Counted from the stretch's first letter, positions 17,753 to 26,779 are shown. The stretch is DNA of 64,000 bases from Neisseria subflava (GCF_003044935.1 NZ_POXP01000002.1:124001-188000), one strand, 5' to 3'. Notes: generated by a model from the letters alone, not told the origin. A program made the numbers and translations.

Positions 17753-18904
17753 ATGAAGCCACAACTCCCCCTCCCTTCCACTGATGCACAAGCCTCTTCA
17801 GCACACCTGACCAAGCTCATAAAAAACGAAATTGAACAACATCAAAACTGGATACCCTTTTCCCGTTTTATGGAGCTTGCCCTTTACACACCTCAATACG
17901 GCTATTACAGTGGAGGCAGCCATAAAATCGGCACAGACGGCGACTTCATTACTGCCCCAACCCTCTCCCCCCTATTCGGACAAACCCTTGCCAAACAACT
18001 TGCCGAATTACTGCCGCAAACAGCAGGCAATATCTATGAATTTGGTGCAGGTACAGGCCATCTTGCCGCTACTTTGTTACAAAATCTTTCAGACGACCTG
18101 AGTCATTACTACATTATTGAGCTATCAGCAGAGCTTGCAGAGAGACAACGTCAACATATTCTTGAGCACACATCTCCCGAAGCAGCCGCCAAAATCATCC
18201 ACCTCACCGCATTACCCGAACACTTTGACGGCATCATCATCGGCAACGAAGTATTGGATGCCATGCCGGTTGAACGCTTAATTTATCAAGATGGAGGATT
18301 TCAACAAATCGGCGTCAGCCTAGAGAATGACGAGCTAATCGAAGCCATCAGACCATTGACCCAATCCGAACTGATACAAACAGCCACCTTATATTTTCCT
18401 CCCCTCCCTTCATACACAAGCGAGCTGCATCCGGCACAATATGCCTTTATCCAAACCCTGGCCGCTAAATTACAGCGCGGCGGCATGATATTTATCGATT
18501 ACGGCTTCGACGCCGCCCAGTATTACCATCCGCAACGCAAAGAAGGCACATTTATCGGCCACTATCGCCACCACACCATCCACGACCCATTTTTCAATAT
18601 CGGCCTAACCGATTTGACTGCGCACGTCAATTTCACCGATATTGCACGCGCCGGCACGGAAGCAGGTTTGGACTTAATCGGCTACCTGCCCCAATCCTAT
18701 TTCCTGCTCAATCTCGGCATCACTGATCTACTTTCACAAATCGGCAGCCCGGATTCGGTTGAATATATCCAAGCCGCCGCCGCAGTACAGAAACTGATAC
18801 ATCAGCACGAAATGGGCGAACTTTTTAAAGTGATCGCTTTTGGCAAAGACATTGATATCGATTGGACAGGCTTCAGCCACGGCGATATTTGCCATAAGTT
18901 ATAG
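17753..18904 (+). CDS. class I SAM-dependent methyltransferase, MidA/NDUFAF7 family
   Basis: A 383-residue putative protein arginine methyltransferase. In eukaryotes the family (NDUFAF7) methylates a complex I subunit; the bacterial substrate is not settled. Visible family blocks are WIPFSRFMELALYTPQYGYYS, GDFITAPTLSPLFG, the SAM motif EFGAGTGHLAA, IIGNEVLDAMPVE and FIDYGFDAAQYYHPQR. It stands alone, with its own promoter, followed by two tRNA genes. An AGGTCG-type uptake word lies inside the gene at 18088-18099. Confidence 0.85.
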   Translation: MKPQLPLPSTDAQASSAHLTKLIKNEIEQHQNWIPFSRFMELALYTPQYGYYSGGSHKIGTDGDFITAPTLSPLFGQTLAKQLAELLPQTAGNIYEFGAGTGHLAATLLQNLSDDLSHYYIIELSAELAERQRQHILEHTSPEAAAKIIHLTALPEHFDGIIIGNEVLDAMPVERLIYQDGGFQQIGVSLENDELIEAIRPLTQSELIQTATLYFPPLPSYTSELHPAQYAFIQTLAAKLQRGGMIFIDYGFDAAQYYHPQRKEGTFIGHYRHHTIHDPFFNIGLTDLTAHVNFTDIARAGTEAGLDLIGYLPQSYFLLNLGITDLLSQIGSPDSVEYIQAAAAVQKLIHQHEMGELFKVIAFGKDIDIDWTGFSHGDICHKL

Positions 18905-18966
18905 CCTGACAACCTACTTTTTATTTTTTAAAAACAATAAGAAATAAAAAAAAGCAAAATTAGCGC

Positions 18967-18994
18967 TTGCCAAATATTCAAAAAAAACTATAAT
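18967..18994 (+). promoter_or_regulatory. tRNA operon promoter
   Basis: TTGCCA (18967-18972), 16-base spacer, TATAAT (18989-18994), about 16 bases before the first tRNA. Confidence 0.65.
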
Positions 18995-19010
18995 AGCGAC
19001 TTCACGAAAC

Positions 19011-19087
19011 GGCGAATTAGCTCAGTCGGTTAGAGCAGAGGAATCATAATCCTTGTGTCCGGGGTTCGAGTCCCTGATTCGCCACCA
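19011..19087 (+). tRNA. tRNA with CAT anticodon, probably elongator tRNA-Met
   Basis: A 77-base tRNA with encoded CCA. The GGCGAAT acceptor pairs with ATTCGCC. The anticodon stem GAGGA/TCCTT encloses the loop ATCATAA, so the anticodon is CAT. It lacks initiator features (C1 mismatch, three G-C pairs in the anticodon stem). A lysidine-modified Ile2 tRNA also has a CAT anticodon and cannot be excluded by eye. Confidence 0.9.
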
Positions 19088-19093
19088 AATTTC

Positions 19094-19169
<76 letters not shown>

Positions 19170-19180
19170 CTAAACAAAAA

Positions 19181-19208
19181 AGCTCTTGTTAAACACAAGA
19201 GCTTTTTT
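19181..19208 (+). terminator. intrinsic terminator of the tRNA operon
   Basis: AGCTCTTGT/ACAAGAGCT stem with a five-base loop, followed by a run of T. Confidence 0.85.
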
Positions 19209-19276
19209 GTTTGGCTTAATCTTAATTAATAACTGATTGCTCATTAATTTTGCCATCTCAATACCCAATCAATAAA

Positions 19277-19303
19277 GGCCGTCTGAAACATTTCAGACGG
19301 CCT
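19277..19303. terminator. inverted-DUS terminator after sspB
   Basis: GGCCGTCTGAAA/TTTCAGACGGCC hairpin just downstream of the sspB stop. Confidence 0.75.
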
Positions 19304-19315
19304 CTTGTCTTTTAA

Positions 19316-19720
19316 TTACTTCACAAGCTTCAATACTTTTTTCGGTTTTTCTTCCGCAGATTCAGCTTTTTTATCTTCGACCACTGCAGCTTCGATAGAA
19401 GCAGGCTGATATGGTTCTACCTCAAACCCCATACCCTCTCCACTTTCGCGGCCAAATATACTGACAATATGACCGACCGGAATCCAAATCTCGTGCGCTA
19501 CGCCGGAAAAGCGTGCAGAAAAATTGACCCACTCGTTGTCGATATTCAAGTTATGGCTGGCAGTAGGGCCAATATTTAAAACAATTTCATTGTCACGCAC
19601 ATACTGCATCGGCACACGGGTATGTTCATTTACCCAAACAACGATGTGCGGTGTTTGGTTATTGTCCAAACACCATTCATACAAAGCACGCAACAAATAC
19701 GGTTTGGTTGAAGTTGCCAT
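19316..19720 (-). CDS. sspB: ClpXP protease specificity-enhancing factor SspB
   Basis: Adaptor that delivers ssrA-tagged peptides to ClpXP. The N-terminal binding domain (about residues 1-105) shows the family start KPYLLRALYEWCLDN, TPHIVVWVNEHTRVPM and the NIGPTASHNL strand region. A flexible linker rich in Ala, Glu and Lys follows, ending in the ClpX-docking tail KKVLKLVK. At 134 residues it fits. It lies 11 bases after sspA in the usual sspA-sspB operon. Confidence 0.95.
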   Translation of the reverse strand: MATSTKPYLLRALYEWCLDNNQTPHIVVWVNEHTRVPMQYVRDNEIVLNIGPTASHNLNIDNEWVNFSARFSGVAHEIWIPVGHIVSIFGRESGEGMGFEVEPYQPASIEAAVVEDKKAESAEEKPKKVLKLVK

Positions 19721-19731
19721 ATATCCATCCT

Positions 19732-20337
19732 TTAGCGGCGCATGGCTTTTTCAGCCGGCGTCAATGCCTCAATAAAGGCTTCGCGTTGGAAAATACGCTC
19801 GGCGTACTTCAGCAAAGGCGCAGCAGATTTACCCAGTTTGATGTCGTAATAGTCCAAACGCCACAGCAGCGGAGACAAGGCAACATCAATCATAGAAAAG
19901 TCATCGCCCAAGATGTATTTGTTTTTAGTAAAAGATGGTGCCAACAATGTCAAACCATTGCCAATGGCTTCACGCGCTTTAGCTTGTTCTTTATTGGTAG
20001 ATTCAGGGTTTTCCAACACTTGTACCAAGCTGAACAATTCTTTTTCCATACGGTACAGCACCAAACGGCCGCGACCGCGCATAACAGGATCACCCGGCAT
20101 CAACTGAGGATGAGGGAAACGCTCATCAATGTATTCGTTGATGATGTTTGATTCGTGCAAAATCAAATCACGCTCAACTAGAACCGGTACTTGGTTATAC
20201 GGATTCATCAAAGCCAAGTCTTCAGGTTTATTGAACACGTCCACATCTTTGATTTCAAAATCCATGCCTTTTTCGTACAGCACAAAACGGCAGCGTTGGC
20301 TGAATGGACAAGTAATACCCGAATACAAAGTCATCAT
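19732..20337 (-). CDS. sspA: stringent starvation protein A (GST-fold RNA polymerase partner)
   Basis: GST-like protein that binds RNA polymerase; in Neisseria it has been described as a regulator of several genes. The 201 residues show a thioredoxin-like N-terminal domain (MTLYSGITCPFSQRCRFVLYEKG, 2-24), the NPYNQVPVLVERDLILHESNIINEYIDERFPHP segment typical of SspA, and an all-helical C-terminal domain. It is the first gene of the operon with sspB. A CPFS sequence replaces the glutathione-active residues, as in known SspA. Confidence 0.95.
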   Translation of the reverse strand: MMTLYSGITCPFSQRCRFVLYEKGMDFEIKDVDVFNKPEDLALMNPYNQVPVLVERDLILHESNIINEYIDERFPHPQLMPGDPVMRGRGRLVLYRMEKELFSLVQVLENPESTNKEQAKAREAIGNGLTLLAPSFTKNKYILGDDFSMIDVALSPLLWRLDYYDIKLGKSAAPLLKYAERIFQREAFIEALTPAEKAMRR

Positions 20338-20398
20338 AATCTTCTACTCCTGATCAATCTTTTCAGACGGCCTTAAGCCTTATAAAAATTCAGAAAGA

Positions 20399-20404
20399 AT
20401 TATA
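20399..20404 (-). promoter_or_regulatory. -10 element of the sspA-sspB operon
   Basis: TATAAT on the minus strand, about 60 bases before the sspA ATG. No clear -35 is visible at the proper distance. Confidence 0.4.
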
Positions 20405-20510
20405 CATAATTTCAAATACTTAATCCAGAAATTTAAAATAACACACTGTTTACATTAAGCAATTTTTAGATTTGCATTAATCCGACATAAATTGATTAAG
20501 CAAACAAAAA

Positions 20511-20537
20511 AGGCAAACCTGAAACAGGTTTGCCTTT
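20511..20537 (-). terminator. intrinsic terminator of petABC
   Basis: AGGCAAACCTG/CAGGTTTGCCT stem with an AAA loop, flanked by A and T runs, 15 bases beyond the petC stop. It is not a DUS hairpin. Confidence 0.9.
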
Positions 20538-20551
20538 TTGATTCAAAAGAA

Positions 20552-21340
20552 TTAATGAACGTCTTTCCAGAATTCTTTTTTCAGGAAGTACGCCAACGGC
20601 AACATTACGGCAAACAGGAATGTCAAAACCATGTAACCGATACGGTGGCGTTGCAATTGAGCAGGCTCACCCATGTATACCAGGTAGTTTACCAAATCGC
20701 GCACATACGCATCGTACTCTTTTTGGATCACTTTACCGTTAGGCAGGCGACGGCTGTGCAGACCGGTAGATTCCCAATACAGCTTAGGAGTCAGGTTGCC
20801 ATGCTCGTCTTTAATCATAACAGGCTGACCTTTAGCATCCAACTCAACGGCTTGAATACCTTGTTGCTCCCACAATGGGTGAGGCATACTCGCGCCGGCC
20901 AAAACAGTATTGTTCCAACCGTTCGGACGAGTTGGGTCTTTATAGAAACCGCGCATATAGGCGTACAGGTAGTCTGCACCTTTAGAACGAGCAATCAGGG
21001 TCAAATCCGGCGGAGGCGCACCCAACCATTTGGAGGCATCTTTCGGATCCATTGCCGCTACCATTACGTCACCAACGTTGTCTGTTGTGAACATCAGGTT
21101 TTTCTTGATTTCATCTTCAGTCAAACCAATATCTTTCAGACGGTTGAAGCGCATACCGCTTGCAGAGTGGCAAGACAAACAGTAGTTTGTAAAGATTTGC
21201 GCACCGTGCTGCAGACTGACTTGATCACGCAGGTCGATATCGACTTTTTCGTAGTTTGCATGGCCGCCGCTGGCGACGGCTGCACTCATAGGCACTGCCA
21301 GCAATAAGGCAGCAAACCAGTTTTTCAGAGTTTGTTTCAT
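20552..21340 (-). CDS. petC: cytochrome c1 of the bc1 complex
   Basis: Membrane-anchored c-type cytochrome of ubiquinol:cytochrome c oxidoreductase. It has a signal peptide (MKQTLKNWFAALLLAVPMSAAVA), the haem motif CLSCH in NYCLSCHSASGMRF, an axial Met probably in the C-terminal half, and a C-terminal anchor (about 230-250). I place the start at 21340, which has AGGG upstream and a clean signal peptide. An ATG five codons earlier overlaps the petB stop (TGATG) and could give coupled translation. Confidence 0.95.
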   Translation of the reverse strand: MKQTLKNWFAALLLAVPMSAAVASGGHANYEKVDIDLRDQVSLQHGAQIFTNYCLSCHSASGMRFNRLKDIGLTEDEIKKNLMFTTDNVGDVMVAAMDPKDASKWLGAPPPDLTLIARSKGADYLYAYMRGFYKDPTRPNGWNNTVLAGASMPHPLWEQQGIQAVELDAKGQPVMIKDEHGNLTPKLYWESTGLHSRRLPNGKVIQKEYDAYVRDLVNYLVYMGEPAQLQRHRIGYMVLTFLFAVMLPLAYFLKKEFWKDVH

Positions 21341-21354
21341 TTTCGCTGCCCTCA

Positions 21355-22704
21355 TCAGATATTGGTTGCAAACAAATAAGCACCAACAACGGTAATACCG
21401 ACGTAAACAAAGAACATAATTTTTTGTTTAGTAGTGCTCATGGTTACGCGTTCAGGAACTGGTTTGTTGGTATCCAGTTTGGTATAGAACGGCATACCCA
21501 GGAAGAATGCAAAGTAGACGAAAGACAGGATACGTGCAACCAAAGTACGAGTATCAGTTGCTACCATTGCACCCAAAATACCCAAACCGATGAAGGCAAT
21601 GATGAACAGAACCAACGCAGTTTTGAAGATTGGGCCGCGATAACGGACAGATTTAACCTCGCCTTTATCCAACCAAGGCAACAAGGCAATCAGTACAACT
21701 GCTGCCCCCATACCGATTACACCCCATACCTGAGTACCGGCAAAGGAAGGAATCGCACGCAAAATTGCGTAGAACGGAGTGAAGTACCATACCGGCGCAA
21801 TGTGAGGAGGTGTTTTCAGCGCATTAGCTGCATCGAAGTTTGGCGCTTCCAAGAAGTAGCCGCCGCCTTCAGGTGCAAAGAACAACACAGAACAGAAGAC
21901 AATCAGGAATACAACGACGCCCAAGATGTCTTTAACGGTGTAGTAAGGATGGAATGGGATACCATCGCGTGGAATACCGTTTTCGTCTTTGTTTTTCTTG
22001 ATTTCAACACCATCAGGGTTGTTAGAACCCACTTCGTGCAGGGCGATGATGTGAGCCACAACCAAGCCGAGCAATACCAGAGGTACTGCGATAACGTGCA
22101 GGGCGAAGAAGCGGTTCAAAGTAACGTCGGAAACGTTGAAGTCACCACGAATCCAAGTGGACAAATCAGGACCGATAACAGGGATGGCGGAGAACAGGTT
22201 AATAATTACCTGCGCACCCCAGAAGGACATTTGACCCCAAGGCAACAGGTAACCCATAAAGGCTTCTGCCATCAATGCCAAGAAAATCAGGGAACCGAAA
22301 ATCCACACCAATTCACGAGGTTTTTTGTATGAACCGTAAATCAGACCACGGAACATGTGTAGATAAACGACGATGAAGAAGAAAGATGCGCCGGTGGAGT
22401 GCATGTAGCGGATAATCCAGCCGCCGGACACGTCGCGCATGATGTACTCTACTGCGGTAAAGGCAGCAGGCAGATGGTAGGCGTTAAGGTTGCCGTCCGG
22501 TTTGTAGTTCATGGTCAGGAAAATACCGCTGACGATTTGAATTACAAGGACAAGCAGGGCCAAAGAGCCGAAGTAATACCAGAAGTTGAAGTTCTTCGGC
22601 GCATAGTATTGAGCCAAATGCTCATTCCACATTTTAGACAGAGGGAAGCGAGCGTCCATCCAGCCTAACAATGCTTTTGCTTTGCTATTGGTTTGGTTTG
22701 CCAT
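21355..22704 (-). CDS. petB: cytochrome b of the bc1 complex
   Basis: Integral membrane di-haem subunit carrying the quinol oxidation and reduction sites. It has 449 residues with eight or more transmembrane helices. Recognisable segments are NFWYYFGSLALLVL near the start, GGWIIRYMHSTGAS and FFIVVYLHMFRGL with haem-ligand histidines, GYLLPWGQMSFWGAQVI, FFALHVIAVP and the PEW-loop region (here PVWYFTPFYAILR). It lies between petA and petC in the common operon order. Confidence 0.97.
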   Translation of the reverse strand: MANQTNSKAKALLGWMDARFPLSKMWNEHLAQYYAPKNFNFWYYFGSLALLVLVIQIVSGIFLTMNYKPDGNLNAYHLPAAFTAVEYIMRDVSGGWIIRYMHSTGASFFFIVVYLHMFRGLIYGSYKKPRELVWIFGSLIFLALMAEAFMGYLLPWGQMSFWGAQVIINLFSAIPVIGPDLSTWIRGDFNVSDVTLNRFFALHVIAVPLVLLGLVVAHIIALHEVGSNNPDGVEIKKNKDENGIPRDGIPFHPYYTVKDILGVVVFLIVFCSVLFFAPEGGGYFLEAPNFDAANALKTPPHIAPVWYFTPFYAILRAIPSFAGTQVWGVIGMGAAVVLIALLPWLDKGEVKSVRYRGPIFKTALVLFIIAFIGLGILGAMVATDTRTLVARILSFVYFAFFLGMPFYTKLDTNKPVPERVTMSTTKQKIMFFVYVGITVVGAYLFATNI

Positions 22705-22722
22705 AATTATCGTTCCTTATTT

Positions 22723-23304
22723 TTAGTCTTCGCCCACCAAAACAGTTGTATCGCTCAGATATTTGTAAGGCGGTACAACCAAGTTGGTCGGTGCAGGAAC
22801 ACCTTTGTATACTCGGCCTGCAATGTCGAATTTCGAACCGTGGCAAGGGCAGAAGAAACCGCCTTTCCAGTCTGCACCCAAGTCGGCGGGAGCAATGTCG
22901 GGACGGTAAGTCGGAGAGCAACCCAGGTGGGTACAGATACCGATAGCGACGAGAAGGTTCGGCTTGATCGAACGGGTCTCGTTTTTACAATTTTCGGGCT
23001 GATGATCCACTTCGGAATTAGGGTCTGTAACTGCACCATCCAAACTTTTCAAGTCTTTGAGCTGTTGATCTGTGCGGTTGACCAGCCAAATCGGTTTACC
23101 CTGCCATTCGGCAGTCAGCATTTGGCCTGCTTCGATTTTGCTGACATCTACTTCGACAGCAGCACCGGCAGCCTTAGCTTTCTCCGATGGGAAGAAGCTG
23201 GCCACGAAAGGCGTAGCTACGCCCAGAGCCGCCACACCGCCTGCACCGCAAGTAGCCAGTGTCAGGAAACGGCGGCGACCGTTGTTGATTTCTTGATTAT
23301 CCAT
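22723..23304 (-). CDS. petA: Rieske iron-sulfur subunit of the bc1 complex
   Basis: The 193-residue Rieske protein has a Tat-like, uncleaved N-terminal anchor (RRFLTLATCGAGG, residues 11-23, helix to about 39). The 2Fe-2S binding motifs are CTHLGC (124-129) and CPCHGS (152-157). It accepts electrons from quinol at cytochrome b and passes them to cytochrome c1. First gene of petABC, with its own promoter at 23354-23381. Confidence 0.97.
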   Translation of the reverse strand: MDNQEINNGRRRFLTLATCGAGGVAALGVATPFVASFFPSEKAKAAGAAVEVDVSKIEAGQMLTAEWQGKPIWLVNRTDQQLKDLKSLDGAVTDPNSEVDHQPENCKNETRSIKPNLLVAIGICTHLGCSPTYRPDIAPADLGADWKGGFFCPCHGSKFDIAGRVYKGVPAPTNLVVPPYKYLSDTTVLVGED

Positions 23305-23353
23305 TATTCAGTCGTCCTAAAATTTTGGGAATACCGAGCCATTAAACAGCGTA

Positions 23354-23381
23354 ATTCTACCTAGTTTGTTGTAATACTCAA
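23354..23381 (-). promoter_or_regulatory. petABC promoter
   Basis: Minus strand TTGAGT (23381-23376), 16-base spacer, TAGAAT (23359-23354), about 50 bases before the petA ATG. Confidence 0.6.
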
Positions 23382-23426
23382 AGCATTATTTAAAATAAGG
23401 TAAAGTTTTATGATATTGCTCAATAC

Positions 23427-24176
23427 TCAAGCAGGATTGTTTTCATCAAAGTGAACCACTTCGATACCGAATTTTTCTGCCACGGCATCGCCTAAGGCAC
23501 GTACGCCGTAGCGTTCTGTCGCATGATGGCCAGCGCTGATAAATGCCACACCTGTTTCATTGGCAAGATGATATTGCGCTTCGGAAATTTCACCGGTCAG
23601 ATACGCATCGACACCTTCGTCTACGGCCGTCTGAAAAAATCCCTGCGCACCGCCGCTGCACCAGGCAATACGTTTGATTTTACGTTCAAGATCGCCGATA
23701 ACGGTCGGCTTGCGGCCGAATACCGCCTCAATGCGTTCAGATAACTGCACCAGCGTTTGCGTGGTTTTCAGACGGCCTGTATTTAACAGGTTTTGCTCGC
23801 CGAATTGTTTTTCGAGTACCCAATCGAGTTTCTCAGCCAACTGTGCGTTATTGCCTAATTGCGGGTGCGCGTCCAGCGGCAGGTGGTAGCCCGCCATATT
23901 GATTTGGTGTTGCAGCAAGGTTTCAATGCGTGCTTTTTTCCAACCGGTAATCGTGACAGGCTCGCTTTTCCAAAACATACCGTGGTGGACCAAAAGCAGA
24001 TCCGCTCCCTGCGCTACGGCAAAATCGATTGCTGCTTTGCTGGCGGTAACCGAAGTGGCGATTTTGGCAATTTCTTCTTTGCCTTCGACCTGCAGACCAT
24101 TGGGCGCATAGTCCTTAAACAGCCCGACCTGCAAAGTCTCATCACACCAAGCCAGAATTTCGCGGCGTAAAGCCAT
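23427..24176 (-). CDS. NIF3-like dinuclear metal centre protein
   Basis: A 249-residue member of the NIF3/YbgI (GTP cyclohydrolase I type 2-like) family, which forms toroidal hexamers with two metals per subunit. Metal-site motifs are LLVHHGMFWK near residue 70, GYHLPLDAHPQLGNN near 100, and the C-terminal SAGHHATERYGV. The start at 24176 has AGGAG seven bases upstream; the longer frame adds 31 non-conserved residues. The cellular role of the family is uncertain. In Neisseria it commonly lies near petA. Confidence 0.9.
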   Translation of the reverse strand: MALRREILAWCDETLQVGLFKDYAPNGLQVEGKEEIAKIATSVTASKAAIDFAVAQGADLLLVHHGMFWKSEPVTITGWKKARIETLLQHQINMAGYHLPLDAHPQLGNNAQLAEKLDWVLEKQFGEQNLLNTGRLKTTQTLVQLSERIEAVFGRKPTVIGDLERKIKRIAWCSGGAQGFFQTAVDEGVDAYLTGEISEAQYHLANETGVAFISAGHHATERYGVRALGDAVAEKFGIEVVHFDENNPA

Positions 24177-24351
24177 ATTCCGCTCCTTATATCTATCTTC
24201 AAAAACAGCTTCGCATTCTAACCGCAAAATCTGTTTATGCCTCAAATTCTTACATTCCGATTTCAGCAATCATTCCCAACATTAATCATTTGCACATCAT
24301 CATGAATTATTTTAATATACCCCACCTTACCTACAGGCCGTCTGAAAACAC

Positions 24352-25278
24352 ATGGACTCTATTATCGAATTGCGTCATCTCAAAACCTTGCTGGCTTTAG
24401 AAGAAACCGGCAGCGTTTCCCTTGCCGCCAAACGGGTTTTCCTGACCCAATCCGCCCTGTCGCACCAAATCCGCGCCTTGGAAAATTATTACGAAACGCC
24501 GTTGTTTGAACGCAAATCCACACCTTTGCGCTTCACACCTGCCGGTATGCGCCTATTGCAACTGGCGCGCGAGCTGTTGCCGCAGGTTGCCGCCGCTGAA
24601 CGTGATTTGGTGCGGATTATCGAAGGCGAAGCGGGCGAACTCAGACTTGCCGTCGAGTGCCACACCTGCTTTGACTGGCTGATGCCTGCCATGGGCGAAT
24701 TCCGCCCGTTATGGCCGCAAGTTGAATTGGACATCGTTTCCGGTTTCCAAGCCGATCCGGTCGGGCTGCTGCTGCAACACCGCGCCGACCTTGCCATCGT
24801 TTCCGAAGCCGAGCCGCTCAACGGCATCAGCTACCGCCCTCTGTTTGCCTATGAAATGGTCGGCATCTGCGCAGAAGACCACCCGCTTGCCGACAAAGAC
24901 GTTTGGGAAGCGGAAGATTTTATCGACGAAACCCTGATTACTTATCCCGTCCCCGACGAAATGCTGGATTTGCCCAAAAAAGTGCTACTGCCCAAAGGCA
25001 TTAATCCGCCGCGCCGCCATAGCGAGCTGACCATTGCCATTATCCAGCTGGTTGCCAGCAAACGCGGCATCGCCGCCCTGCCCTATTGGACGGTCATGCC
25101 GTATCTGGAAAAAGGCTACGTCGTCCACCGCAAAATCACTTCAGACGGCCTGCAAAGCAAACTTTATGCCGCCATTCGTACGGAAGATGCCAACAAAGGC
25201 TATCTGGACAACTTCTGCCAAATCACGCACGACCGCTGTTTTGCCGACTTGCCGGGTTTGAGCGAATTGGAAATGTAA
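24352..25278 (+). CDS. metR: LysR-type regulator of methionine genes, MetR
   Basis: A 308-residue LysR regulator with an N-terminal winged helix (residues 5-65, FLTQSALSHQIRALENYYETPLF region) and a co-inducer domain. The region LRLAVECHTCFDWLMPAMGEF and the ends of both domains resemble E. coli MetR closely (there IAIECHSCIQWLTPALENF), which supports MetR, whose co-inducer is homocysteine. Target genes such as metE or metF are not in the window. It is divergent from the NIF3 gene with no other partner. Confidence 0.85.
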   Translation: MDSIIELRHLKTLLALEETGSVSLAAKRVFLTQSALSHQIRALENYYETPLFERKSTPLRFTPAGMRLLQLARELLPQVAAAERDLVRIIEGEAGELRLAVECHTCFDWLMPAMGEFRPLWPQVELDIVSGFQADPVGLLLQHRADLAIVSEAEPLNGISYRPLFAYEMVGICAEDHPLADKDVWEAEDFIDETLITYPVPDEMLDLPKKVLLPKGINPPRRHSELTIAIIQLVASKRGIAALPYWTVMPYLEKGYVVHRKITSDGLQSKLYAAIRTEDANKGYLDNFCQITHDRCFADLPGLSELEM

Positions 25279-25293
25279 ACTTGAAACAATCAA

Positions 25294-25324
25294 AAGGCCG
25301 TCTGAACAATTTTCAGACGGCCTT
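25294..25324. terminator. bidirectional inverted-DUS terminator
   Basis: AAAAGGCCGTCTGAA and its reverse complement, flanked by A and T runs, between the convergent metR and pseudouridine synthase genes. Confidence 0.85.
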
Positions 25325-25351
25325 TTCAATATATAAAAAATCTCACTGCTT

Positions 25352-26002
25352 CTATTCGGACTTATCCGAGTTCAAACACGCCGACAAATCGATTTCAGAC
25401 GGCCATGTTTTATCGGGTGCAACCCGAATATCGAAATGCTCGCCGCGATAGTCGAAAACCAAACGCCAGGCGTGCAGAAACAGATGTTCCGCCTCATCGC
25501 CGCCATACAGCGTATCGCCCAAAATCGGACTGCCTATGCTTTTCATGGCCACGCGCAGCTGATGGGTTTTGCCGGTAAACGGTTGCAACACAAACAGGCG
25601 CAAACCGGGCTGCAGGCTTTGGCTGCTGAAACGGGTAACGGCAAAATTATCCTCATCACGCGTCAGCTTCCATGTACCACGCCGCGAACGCGCCATACCG
25701 CCTTTCACCCAACCCTGCTTTTTCGCCGGCTTGTGCGTACCGAGTGCCAAATAAGTTTTACGCATGGTTTTCTCGGCAAACTGTGCCGACAAAGCGGCCG
25801 CGCTGTCGCGGTTTAACGCAAACAGCAACAGGCCGCTGGTGGCTTTGTCCAAACGGTGAACCAGCCACACGCGCTCAACGCCGAGCTGTTGCGCCAGCGA
25901 TGCGGTCAGGCAAACATTCCCTTCCGATTCGCTGTGCACCGATACGCCGCAAGGCTTATTGATGACCACAAAATCTTTGTGTTCAAAAACAATGTCCCAC
26001 AT
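25352..26002 (-). CDS. RluA-family RNA pseudouridine synthase
   Basis: A 216-residue single-domain pseudouridine synthase. The catalytic motif is HRLDKATSGLLLFA with Asp52. KPCGVSVHSE near the start and PFTGKTHQLRVAMKSIGSPILGD are also conserved in the family. It lacks an S4 domain and is short, so it belongs to an RluA subgroup whose target RNA position cannot be named from sequence. It starts one base after the mntX stop, so it is probably co-transcribed and perhaps indirectly under the manganese riboswitch. Confidence 0.9.
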   Translation of the reverse strand: MWDIVFEHKDFVVINKPCGVSVHSESEGNVCLTASLAQQLGVERVWLVHRLDKATSGLLLFALNRDSAAALSAQFAEKTMRKTYLALGTHKPAKKQGWVKGGMARSRRGTWKLTRDEDNFAVTRFSSQSLQPGLRLFVLQPFTGKTHQLRVAMKSIGSPILGDTLYGGDEAEHLFLHAWRLVFDYRGEHFDIRVAPDKTWPSEIDLSACLNSDKSE

Positions 26003-26003
26003 T

Positions 26004-26582
26004 TCAGACGGCCTTCAACACAATACCGTCGCCAAGCAGGGTCAAAATACCCAGCAGGCAGAACAAGATACATGCGGCAATGCGTACTGCTTTGGCTGGA
26101 ATTTTGCGCATCAGCATTTCGCCCAAATACACGGCAGGCACAGAAGCAATCATCAAACCGGCAATACTGCCGACCACGACCAGCAGGATAGATTGGTATT
26201 TTGCCGCCAAAAGAACTGTTGCAATTTGCGTTTTATCGCCGATTTCAGCCAAGAAAAACAGGACGACCGTCGCCGTAAATGCGCCGTATTTCAGCCACTT
26301 GCCGTCAGGGTCTTCGTCTTTGTCCGGCAACAGCAGCCACAATCCAACCGCAATAAAGCTGCCGCCGACCACCCATTTCATGACTTCGGGCGAAATAGCG
26401 GATGCCAGCCAGACACCGAGTGCGGCTGAAACAAGATGGTTCAACAGGGTTGCAATAAAGATACCGGCAACAATCGCGTTTTTATGGGCAAAACGTGCTG
26501 CCAAAAAGAGCGCCAGTAATTGCGTCTTATCGCCGATTTCGGCAATGGCAACGCCCAGCGTCGAGGAGAAAAAAGCTTCCAT
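26004..26582 (-). CDS. mntX: manganese exporter MntX (UPF0016/TMEM165 family)
   Basis: Inner membrane Mn2+ exporter of 192 residues with six predicted helices. The duplicated family signature EIGDKT occurs twice, at 15-20 and 113-118, in opposite halves as expected for an inverted-repeat transporter. MntX of N. meningitidis is the characterised relative and protects against manganese excess. A yybP-ykoY riboswitch lies directly upstream, which fits induction by manganese. The pseudouridine synthase follows with almost no gap. Confidence 0.92.
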   Translation of the reverse strand: MEAFFSSTLGVAIAEIGDKTQLLALFLAARFAHKNAIVAGIFIATLLNHLVSAALGVWLASAISPEVMKWVVGGSFIAVGLWLLLPDKDEDPDGKWLKYGAFTATVVLFFLAEIGDKTQIATVLLAAKYQSILLVVVGSIAGLMIASVPAVYLGEMLMRKIPAKAVRIAACILFCLLGILTLLGDGIVLKAV

Positions 26583-26620
26583 GATTTAAGATACTCAACC
26601 GAAAAGCGGGCAAACAAAAA

Positions 26621-26779
26621 GCGCTGTGCATACCGCCCGCAAGGGTATGGACAACGCTTACGTCTTGCCTGTCTTCCGATAAAGCAGAGAAGATACCGCT
26701 GCCACGGCCGCACAAGCCGATTATGTTGACAACGGTTTCGGCATTGCGCCGAATGGCTACTCCCGTAAGAGTGAAGCGC
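26621..26779 (-). ncRNA. yybP-ykoY manganese riboswitch upstream of mntX
   Basis: On the minus strand the leader contains GGGAGTAGCC (26764-26755), then CCGAAA and GTCAACATA, in the same order as in the E. coli mntP leader of this class as I remember it. GCGCT at 26779-26775 can pair with AGCGC at 26625-26621 to close the element as P1. A U-rich stretch and the mntX ATG follow about 40 bases later. The boundaries are approximate. Confidence 0.75.

Noticed and set aside
19011..19087. Initiator tRNA-fMet
   Set aside because: The CAT tRNA has a normal G1-C72 pair and lacks three consecutive G-C pairs in the anticodon stem.
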